Both the position numbers and the translations under genes were made by a program. A stretch of 11,782 nt of DNA, from contig CALBLM010000207.1 of the NCBI GenBank assembly GCA_937895695.1, positions 1 through 11,782 on the forward strand, in the 5' to 3' direction. How positions within the stretch are numbered: the stretch's first letter is position 1; each line of letters opens with the position of its first letter. This stretch comes from an uncultured Megasphaera sp. GTDB lineage: Bacteria > Bacillota > Negativicutes > Veillonellales > Megasphaeraceae. The notes beneath the pieces are model-generated. The model searched no databases. It saw only the letters and a program-made list of their open reading frames with translations, and was not told where the DNA came from. This document shows, piece after piece, positions 7,483 through 11,782 of the stretch.

Positions 7483-8340
7483 TTATAGTAAATGTTTAAT
7501 AGCTTCCGTAATTTTTTTAGCGATATAAGGATTATTCATGGTATACACATGAATGCCGTCTACGCCATTAGATAGCAAGTCGGTAATTTGATCGATGGCG
7601 TAGGCAATGCCGATATCCAGCATGGCGTCGTTATTGTCGCCATATTTGGCAATGGCTTTTTGGAATTTTGGAGGTAATGTAGCTCCACAAAGAGATACCA
7701 TGCGTTCAATTTGCTTTTTATTCGTAACTGGCATAATGCCGGCTTCAATCGGCACATTAATACCGGCGATTTCGCAGCGTTCGAGAAAACGGTAAAACAT
7801 CGTATTATCAAAGAAAAGCTGTGAAATCAATTCGCTGGCACCGGCATCTACCTTCGTTTTGAGATTACGGATATCCGCAGCCGGTGTTTTGGCTTCCGTA
7901 TGGGTTTCGGGATAGCAGGCACCGATTACATTGAATTCAGGTGCATTTTTTTTGATAAAAGCAACAAGGTCACTGGCATGTTCAAACACATGTGCTCGTT
8001 GTTTTCCCGGTGTTTCATCACCGCGTAGGGCTAAAATGTTGTCAATGCCTTCTTGTTTTAATTCTTGCAGCGTATGCAGGGCTTCTTCTTCTGTCAAATA
8101 AATGCATGGCATATGAGCTGCTGTTTCGCAGCCATAGGTATGTTTGATAGCAGAAGCGACTTCGACAGTACGATTGCCGCCTTGGCCGTTGGCACCACAG
8201 GTGACGCTAATAAAATCAGGATGTAATTTACTAAGTTCATCGAGTGTACTGTAAATGGTATCCAAAGGCATATCGCGTTTGGGCGGGAACACTTCAAAAG
8301 AAAAAACTGTTTTTTTTGAAAATAGCGTGTTGGTATGCAT
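7483..8340 (-). CDS. metF: Methylenetetrahydrofolate reductase
   Basis: Reduces 5,10-methylene-THF to 5-methyl-THF, the methyl donor for methionine synthase, using an FAD-bound TIM barrel in the cytoplasm. The protein is 285 residues (E. coli about 296). The catalytic Glu is in FSFEVFPPKRD (E16), the flavin-contacting Asp in LALRGDE (D108), and the substrate-binding region is TEAKTPAADIRNLKTKVDAG followed by SQLFFDN (173-179). The reading frame is open back to an ATG at 8439, giving 33 extra residues, but I chose 8340: AAGGAG (complement of 8352-8357) lies 11 nt upstream, the MetF homology begins just after, and the likely transcription start near 8435 is downstream of the 8439 ATG. It stands alone, convergent with livF. 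No metV-like partner is adjacent. Confidence 0.95.
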   Translation of the reverse strand: MHTNTLFSKKTVFSFEVFPPKRDMPLDTIYSTLDELSKLHPDFISVTCGANGQGGNRTVEVASAIKHTYGCETAAHMPCIYLTEEEALHTLQELKQEGIDNILALRGDETPGKQRAHVFEHASDLVAFIKKNAPEFNVIGACYPETHTEAKTPAADIRNLKTKVDAGASELISQLFFDNTMFYRFLERCEIAGINVPIEAGIMPVTNKKQIERMVSLCGATLPPKFQKAIAKYGDNNDAMLDIGIAYAIDQITDLLSNGVDGIHVYTMNNPYIAKKITEAIKHLL

Positions 8341-8372
8341 ATATAAAAACTCTCCTTGTAATCGTAATAATG

Positions 8373-8431
8373 CAGAAACAGGTTCATTTCTGTCATATAT
8401 GCAGTATTTCAGTAAAGCAATGAAATCTGCA
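8373..8431 (-). other. Two stem-loops in the metF leader
   Basis: In the predicted metF mRNA leader, an 11-bp hairpin with one bulge (8421-8431 with 8400-8411, 9-nt loop) occupies the extreme 5' end. A 6-bp hairpin (8387-8392 with 8373-8378) follows. Neither resembles the SAM-I core, and neither hides the ribosome site at 8352-8357. They may stabilise the mRNA; a regulatory role is unproven. Confidence 0.35.
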
Positions 8432-8441
8432 ATATACATGT

Positions 8442-8450
8442 ATTATATCA
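8442..8450 (-). promoter_or_regulatory. Putative metF promoter (extended -10)
   Basis: Read on the minus strand, TGATATAAT combines an extended TGn with a consensus TATAAT (complement of 8442-8447). The -35 region is poor, as is usual for extended -10 promoters. The predicted start is near 8435, giving a leader of about 95 nt. Confidence 0.6.
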
Positions 8451-8472
8451 TGAATACTTGTTAGGGAAAATG

Positions 8473-8516
8473 AAAACCCAGTGAAAAAGATATATATATC
8501 TTTTTCACTGGGTTTT
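8473..8516 (-). terminator. Intrinsic terminator after the first metQ
   Basis: A perfect 44-bp palindrome (arms 8473-8494 and 8495-8516) with AAAACCCAGTG/CACTGGGTTTT ends begins 10 bp after the metQ stop codon on the minus strand. Transcribed leftward it ends in TTTT then TTTT again after CA, so it should terminate metQ before the metF promoter. The TATATATATA centre will form the loop. Confidence 0.85.
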
Positions 8517-8526
8517 GGGTTAAAAA

Positions 8527-9360
8527 TTAGAAACTTGGCAGAATAGCACCGGCATATTTATCTTCGATGAATTTCTTTACTTCCGGTGACTGCAGGGCTT
8601 TGACTAATTTTTGAATTTCCGGTCGATTTTCGTCACCTTCACGAATAACCAATACGTTGGCATATGGTGAATCTTTCGCTTCCAAGAAGAGCGCGTCTTT
8701 TAATGGGTTGAATCCGGCTTCCATGCCAAAGTTCGTATTGATAAGGGCAATATCTACATCATCGACAGAACGGGGAACTTGTGCGGCTTCTAATTCAACA
8801 AATTGCAGATGCTTGTCGTTTTTTTCGATATCCTGTATGGTAGAAGTAATAGAGCCGCCGTCTTTCAGACCGATTAGTCCGGCACTCTGCAGTACGAGAA
8901 GGGCGCGGCCGCCATTGGTCGGATCATTAGGAATAGCAACTTTGGCACCATCAGGAACGTCTTTTAAATCTTTGATTTTATGGGAATAAATGCCCATCGG
9001 TTCGACATGTACTTTGCAAATCGCTTTGAGTTTTGTGCCGCGTTCTGCATTAAATTTATCTAAGTACGGTGTATGTTGAAAGAAATTGGCATCGAGTTCT
9101 TTGTCGCTTAATGCTAAATTAGGTTTTACGTAATCTGTAAATTCAACAATTTTTAAATCAATACCTTCTTGAGCGAGCAAGGGTTTAATTTCATTTAAAA
9201 TTTCACTATGAGGAACTGGCGTGGCCCCGACAGTAATCGTCGTATTTTTGGATACTTCTTTGCCGCCCGTCGGGGTGTTGCTGCCGCAGCCAGTAGCTAA
9301 AACGGCAACTGCCAGTAATGCCGATGCTGCTAATACACTTAATTTTTTTAAATGGTTCAT
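8527..9360 (-). CDS. metQ: MetQ-type methionine-binding lipoprotein (first copy)
   Basis: Substrate-binding lipoprotein of a methionine (MUT-family) ABC importer, tethered outside the cytoplasmic membrane. The 277-residue precursor has a signal peptide with lipobox LATGC (C25). The mature protein shows the NLPA/MetQ pattern: ITVGATPVPHSEIL, FTDYVKPNLAL, NFFQHTPYLDKFN, VAIPNDPTNGGRALLVLQ, LEAAQVPRSVDDVD, ALINTNFGMEAG, and C-terminal VKKFIEDKY. The frame is open to an ATG at 9399, but 9360 is chosen: AGGAGG (complement of 9371-9376) is 10 nt upstream, and the longer form would begin inside the riboswitch terminator. The SAM-I leader supports a methionine role. No metN or metI lies beside it, so its permease must be elsewhere. 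Ligand could be L-Met, D-Met or a related compound. Confidence 0.92.
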   Translation of the reverse strand: MNHLKKLSVLAASALLAVAVLATGCGSNTPTGGKEVSKNTTITVGATPVPHSEILNEIKPLLAQEGIDLKIVEFTDYVKPNLALSDKELDANFFQHTPYLDKFNAERGTKLKAICKVHVEPMGIYSHKIKDLKDVPDGAKVAIPNDPTNGGRALLVLQSAGLIGLKDGGSITSTIQDIEKNDKHLQFVELEAAQVPRSVDDVDIALINTNFGMEAGFNPLKDALFLEAKDSPYANVLVIREGDENRPEIQKLVKALQSPEVKKFIEDKYAGAILPSF

Positions 9361-9382
9361 CTGTATCATACCTCCTAAAAAT

Positions 9383-9412
9383 AAAAAACCTCTTTTCATC
9401 CGAGAAAAGAGG
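9383..9412 (-). terminator. Riboswitch-controlled terminator before metQ
   Basis: A 9-bp stem, CCTCTTTTC with GAAAAGAGG (9404-9412 and 9389-9397), is followed on the minus strand by six T (complement of 9383-9388). Its upstream part can alternatively pair with the 3' end of the aptamer: CCGAGA (complement of 9431-9436) with TCTCGG (complement of 9400-9405). That provides the antiterminator. Confidence 0.88.
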
Positions 9413-9424
9413 ACATACCGTATC

Positions 9425-9518
9425 TTTATCTCTCGGAATGAATTCCGCAGGAATTAGCACCGTATCGTAATCGGTTGCCGGGTTTCATAGGGCCAGTCCC
9501 TCCACCACTCTGGATAAA
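9425..9518 (-). promoter_or_regulatory. SAM-I (S-box) riboswitch upstream of first metQ
   Basis: Read on the minus strand, the aptamer has AGAGTGGTGGAGGGACTGGC, then CCTATGAAACCCGGCAACC and GGTGCTAATTCC, then the closing AGAGATAAA: the conserved S-box core including the kink-turn and GGCAACC. P1 pairs TTTATC with GATAAA (9513-9518 with 9425-9430). With the terminator at 9383-9412 it is a transcriptional OFF switch: SAM binding stabilises P1, frees the terminator and stops metQ expression. Confidence 0.95.
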
Positions 9519-9543
9519 AATGATGCAATTTTGACTTGGAAAA

Positions 9544-9572
9544 AGTATAACATAAAAATAACAGCGAACCAA
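9544..9572 (-). promoter_or_regulatory. Putative promoter of the S-box/metQ unit
   Basis: On the minus strand, TTGGTT (complement of 9567-9572) and TATACT (complement of 9544-9549) are separated by 17 bp. The start would fall near 9537, about 20 nt before the aptamer. Confidence 0.6.
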
Positions 9573-9626
9573 ATAGAAAATTCGCATAGATTACAGAAAT
9601 AGCATGCGGTTTTGTTATGCCTCAAC

Positions 9627-9664
9627 TTTACTGGCGAGTTAAGATACATATAATATGATATAAT
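9627..9664 (+). promoter_or_regulatory. Putative promoter(s) of the C_GCAxxG gene
   Basis: Two candidate -10 boxes occur: TATAAT at 9649-9654 with a weak -35 TTTACT (9627-9632, 16-bp spacer), and TATAAT at 9659-9664 preceded by TGA (extended -10). The region is AT-rich, so which is used is uncertain. It is divergent from the metQ promoter about 60-100 bp away. Confidence 0.45.
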
Positions 9665-9697
9665 AAAATAAATATATACGATTAGGAGGTAACGTGT

Positions 9698-10117
9698 ATG
9701 GAAGATATTAAGATGTTGGCGCAACAATATCAGCAGCAAGGTAATAACTGTGCTGAAACGGTCGTTAAAGTATGTAATGATTATTTGGATTTGCAGCTGC
9801 CTCAAGAGGTATTTCGTATGGTTTCCGTTATGGGCGGCGGTGTTGCCGGCAGTGGCTGTATTTGCGGTGCATTGAACGGAGCCTGTTTGGTATTAGGCGT
9901 GTTAGTTGGTCGCGTAGATCCCCAGGAAAAAACAAAACCGGAAATAAATGTGCCTGTTAAAGCGTTTTATCAGCAATGGATGAATCAGTTTAAAGCATCG
10001 TGCTGTCGTGTTTTAAAAAGTCCGGCTAACGGTGGCCCCGTGTCTTGTGCAGAGCTAATGGCCGTGACGACAGAAATGGTCATTCGATATATAGAAGAAA
10101 ATAAATTAAAAAAATAA
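9698..10117 (+). CDS. C_GCAxxG_C_C-family cysteine-rich protein (putative redox protein)
   Basis: A 139-residue soluble protein with eight cysteines (18, 26, 54, 56, 63, 102, 103, 117). The core GGGVAGSGCICGALNGACLVLG (47-67) together with N-terminal NNCAE and C-terminal CC and C fits the C_GCAxxG_C_C family, whose members are proposed to be redox-active or to bind metal; no reaction is established for them. No signal peptide or membrane segment is visible, so it is presumably cytoplasmic. The start follows AGGAGG (9684-9689) with 8 nt spacing. It lies between two divergently arranged SAM-riboswitch/metQ units and ends 5 bp before the next promoter, with no terminator of its own, so readthrough into the second S-box is possible. 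The neighbourhood hints at sulfur metabolism, but that is inference. Confidence 0.85.
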   Translation: MEDIKMLAQQYQQQGNNCAETVVKVCNDYLDLQLPQEVFRMVSVMGGGVAGSGCICGALNGACLVLGVLVGRVDPQEKTKPEINVPVKAFYQQWMNQFKASCCRVLKSPANGGPVSCAELMAVTTEMVIRYIEENKLKK

Positions 10118-10122
10118 ATATC

Positions 10123-10151
10123 TTGACAAGAGCAATTACGGCGTGTATGAT
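10123..10151 (+). promoter_or_regulatory. Promoter of the second S-box/metQ unit
   Basis: Consensus TTGACA (10123-10128) and TATGAT (10146-10151) are separated by 17 bp, starting 5 bp after the preceding stop codon. A 7-bp inverted repeat, AGCAATT (10131-10137) and AATTGCT (10168-10174), flanks the -10; its significance is unknown. Confidence 0.75.
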
Positions 10152-10182
10152 ATTTGTCATAAAAGTGAATTGCTTTTATCCA

Positions 10183-10277
10183 TCATCAAGAGCAGCCGAG
10201 GGACTGGCCCTATGAAGCTGCGGCAACCTTCTGAAATCAGAAAGGTGCCAATTCCAACAGGGATACCTGGCAGATGA
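10183..10277 (+). promoter_or_regulatory. SAM-I (S-box) riboswitch upstream of second metQ
   Basis: The aptamer shows the S-box core GAGGGACTGGCCCTATGAA (10198-10216), GCGGCAACC (10221-10229), an AGAAGG/CAGAAAGG-type P3 region, GGTGCCAATTCC (10244-10255) and closing CAGATGAG. P1 pairs TCATC (10183-10187) with GATGA (10273-10277). It is a SAM-responsive OFF switch together with the terminator at 10307-10336. Nineteen core bases are identical to the minus-strand aptamer at 9484-9502, while flanking helices differ. Confidence 0.95.
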
Positions 10278-10306
10278 GTTATGGATACGTAAATTGCTCC
10301 ATATTG

Positions 10307-10336
10307 CGCCATCTGCTTACGGCAGATGGCGTTTTT
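10307..10336 (+). terminator. Riboswitch-controlled terminator before second metQ
   Basis: A 10-bp perfect stem CGCCATCTGC/GCAGATGGCG (10307-10316 with 10322-10331) has a 5-nt loop and is followed by TTTTT. The alternative antiterminator is clear: CAGATG (10271-10276) pairs with CATCTG (10310-10315), and TATGGA (10280-10285) with TCCATA (10298-10303). Confidence 0.92.
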
Positions 10337-10371
10337 GTATGTAGAAAAGTTTAATCTAGGGGGAGTTTTGT

Positions 10372-11199
10372 ATGAATTTCAAAAAGTATGTATTGCCATT
10401 GGCAGCAGTAGGTTTGCTTGTATTGAGTTTAGCCGGATGTGGCAGTCAGGAAGGTAGTCAGTCTGCGACTAAGCCGGATAAAGAAATTAAAATTGGTGCA
10501 ACAGCAGGTCCGCATGCTGAAGTTGTAGAAGCGGTGGCTAAGGAAGCAGAAAAACAAGGTATTAAAATTAAAGTCGTAGAATTTTCTGATTATATTACGC
10601 CGGATAAGGCATTGGCCGATGGCGATGTGGATTTGGTAAGTTATCAGCATAAGCCGTTTTTGGATAATTTCAATAAGCAAAACGGCACGGATTTGACGGC
10701 GATTGGCAATACGATTTTAATGCGTATGGGCGTTTACAGTAATAAAGTAAAACAAATAGACCAGTTGCGAGACGGTGCAGTTGTAGCAATTCCCAATGAC
10801 CCGACCAATGGCGGCCGTGGCCTGGCCTTGTTACAGCGTGCTGGTATTATTAAATTGAAAGATGGTGTAGGATTTAAAGCTACACCTGCTGATGTCGTAG
10901 ACAATCCGAAACATTTACAGTTTAAAGAAATTGAAGCAGCTCAGCTTCCGCGCAGTCTAGATGATGTAGATGCAGCCGTTATTACGATGAATTATGTCAT
11001 GAGTGCTGGATTGAATGTCAAAGAACAAGGCATTTATTTGGAACCCAAAGATGAACCTTTGGCAGTTATGATTCTCGCTGCACGCAGCAACGATAAGGAT
11101 AATGCAACGTATAAAAAAATTGCTGAATTATTCCATTCAGATGGCGTAAAGAAATTCATTGATGAAAAATATAAAGGTACGATTGTACCTGCTGAATAA
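10372..11199 (+). CDS. metQ: MetQ-like substrate-binding lipoprotein (second, diverged copy)
   Basis: A 275-residue NLPA/MetQ-family lipoprotein with signal peptide and lipobox LAGC (C23). It shares with the first copy IGATAGPHAEV, FSDYITPDKAL, IPNDPTNGGRG, EIEAAQLPRSLDDVD and the C-terminal VKKFIDEKY. Several pocket-region segments differ: NFFQHTPYL becomes VSYQHKPFL, CKVHVEPMGIY becomes GNTILMRMGVY, and ALINTNFGM becomes AVITMNYVM. So it may bind a different sulfur compound (for example D-Met, Met sulfoxide, a Met peptide or homocysteine); this is inference. The SAM-I leader ties it to methionine supply. The start follows AGGGGGAG (10358-10365) with 6 nt spacing. No metN/metI follows; a terminator comes 18 bp after the stop. 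Confidence 0.88.
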   Translation: MNFKKYVLPLAAVGLLVLSLAGCGSQEGSQSATKPDKEIKIGATAGPHAEVVEAVAKEAEKQGIKIKVVEFSDYITPDKALADGDVDLVSYQHKPFLDNFNKQNGTDLTAIGNTILMRMGVYSNKVKQIDQLRDGAVVAIPNDPTNGGRGLALLQRAGIIKLKDGVGFKATPADVVDNPKHLQFKEIEAAQLPRSLDDVDAAVITMNYVMSAGLNVKEQGIYLEPKDEPLAVMILAARSNDKDNATYKKIAELFHSDGVKKFIDEKYKGTIVPAE

Positions 11200-11217
11200 G
11201 CAAACGATGGGATATAC

Positions 11218-11267
11218 AAATGCCTTGTCGTACACGTTAAGTGCGATGTACGACAAGGCATTTTTTT
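11218..11267 (+). terminator. Intrinsic terminator after second metQ
   Basis: A 17-bp perfect stem (11218-11234 with 11247-11263, 12-nt loop) is followed by seven T (11261-11267). The T-tract overlaps the stop codon of the convergent minus-strand gene. In the other direction the tail is only TTT, so it mainly serves the plus strand. Confidence 0.92.
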
Positions 11268-11769
11268 AATAGGAATTTAAAATTTTCGATGTCTTTAAAG
11301 AATCTTTTGCTTTGACGATCTGGTTTGTTTCCAATATGTTTTGTATTTTTTCTCTCTTTTTAGCAGCTTCTGTATAGGTAGCAGCTTTAAAGGACAGTTC
11401 GGTGATGTATTCGGAAGAATTGGGAATCGGCCACACTTCGATATCGATAGCTTGTCCCGCGAGAGTTCCTGTATATTTTTGATATGTTAGCGGCCCGTAT
11501 AGGATACATTCTTTTGATAAAGAGATAGACTGTCGTCCTTCGACTGGCATATACGTAGCGATTAGATGCTTGGATTGGGAAGCAGATGGTAAGGAATCGT
11601 AACCGGGGATTTTCTGTGTATCACTCAGGCTCAGTGTCATATTGTGCCAGCCCCAGTCAATTTGTGCTTTATAAGGTGTGCTCGTTTTATCGAACCCATC
11701 TTGCGCAGCTTGCTGTATTGCGGCGGTTATATCGCCATTGGTAATAGGGTACCGTTTTTTTTTGGGCAT
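11266..11769 (-). CDS. Unrecognised protein, probably 5'-truncated by the window edge
   Basis: I do not recognise this family. From the first visible ATG (11769) it is 167 residues, starting MPKKKRYPITNG. The reading frame stays open for the 13 bases to the window edge, and no convincing ribosome site precedes the ATG, so the gene probably begins outside and this is its C-terminal part. The middle (about 35-130) is polar and aromatic with alternating patterns suggestive of beta strands (IDWGWHNMTLSLS, LYGPLTYQKYTGTLAGQAIDIEVWPIP). The end (about 133-160) is Lys/Glu-rich and probably helical. No membrane segment or catalytic motif is visible; a signal peptide could lie outside the window. Convergent with the second metQ; the stop overlaps that gene's terminator. 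Confidence 0.6.
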   Translation of the reverse strand: MPKKKRYPITNGDITAAIQQAAQDGFDKTSTPYKAQIDWGWHNMTLSLSDTQKIPGYDSLPSASQSKHLIATYMPVEGRQSISLSKECILYGPLTYQKYTGTLAGQAIDIEVWPIPNSSEYITELSFKAATYTEAAKKREKIQNILETNQIVKAKDSLKTSKILNSY

Positions 11770-11782
11770 TTTCCGTTTGTTT

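Noticed and set aside
8341..8439. N-terminal extension of MetF to an ATG at 8439
   Set aside because: The extra 33 residues lie in the leader, the ATG is upstream of the predicted transcription start, and a good ribosome site precedes the 8340 start where MetF homology begins.
8489..8500. TATATATATA microsatellite-like repeat
   Set aside because: It is simply the centre of the perfect terminator palindrome after metQ.
8657..8989. 110-codon plus-strand open frame
   Set aside because: It is antisense to the first metQ gene, which is strongly supported.
9361..9399. N-terminal extension of the first MetQ to an ATG at 9399
   Set aside because: It would start inside the riboswitch terminator and place extra residues before a normal lipoprotein signal peptide; AGGAGG supports 9360.

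Overview
The window looks like chromosomal DNA from a low-to-moderate GC Firmicute, most likely a Negativicute (Veillonella/Megasphaera/Dialister type). The reasons are strong AGGAGG-like ribosome binding sites, T-box and S-box (SAM-I) leaders typical of Firmicutes, and a class-I ornithine decarboxylase that resembles enterobacterial SpeC/SpeF. The taxonomic call is an inference from gene style and was not checked by a search. The content is amino-acid metabolism and uptake. I see no mobile element, CRISPR array, tRNA or rRNA.

Layout. Positions 1-65 are the tail of an upstream unit, ending in a strong terminator. Positions 181-2451 hold a monocistronic ornithine decarboxylase gene with its own promoter and terminator. 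Positions 2565-7469 hold a complete branched-chain amino acid ABC transporter operon, livJ-livH-livM-livG-livF. It has a near-consensus promoter and a T-box leader whose best specifier is GUC (valine), and it ends in a bidirectional terminator. On the minus strand, metF (7483-8340, methylenetetrahydrofolate reductase) has its own promoter and a structured leader but no SAM riboswitch. Upstream of it, also on the minus strand, is a MetQ-type methionine-binding lipoprotein gene (8527-9360) behind a SAM-I riboswitch and terminator. Divergent from that on the plus strand are a small cysteine-rich C_GCAxxG_C_C-family gene (9698-10117) and a second MetQ-like lipoprotein gene (10372-11199) with its own SAM-I riboswitch. 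The right edge carries an unrecognised minus-strand gene that is probably cut at its 5' end.

How it fits together. Three RNA sensors control uptake. The T-box should raise LIV transporter expression when tRNA-Val (by the proposed specifier) is uncharged. The two S-boxes should shut off the two MetQ proteins when SAM is plentiful. MetF supplies 5-methyl-THF for methionine synthesis. Neither MetQ gene is accompanied by metN/metI, so both binding proteins presumably use a permease/ATPase encoded elsewhere.

Nothing here is a clearly undescribed system. The points most worth checking are an apparent in-frame gap of about nine residues in a conserved part of the ornithine decarboxylase, the valine T-box on a transporter operon, the divergent second MetQ, and a palindromic motif shared by the decarboxylase and liv promoter regions.
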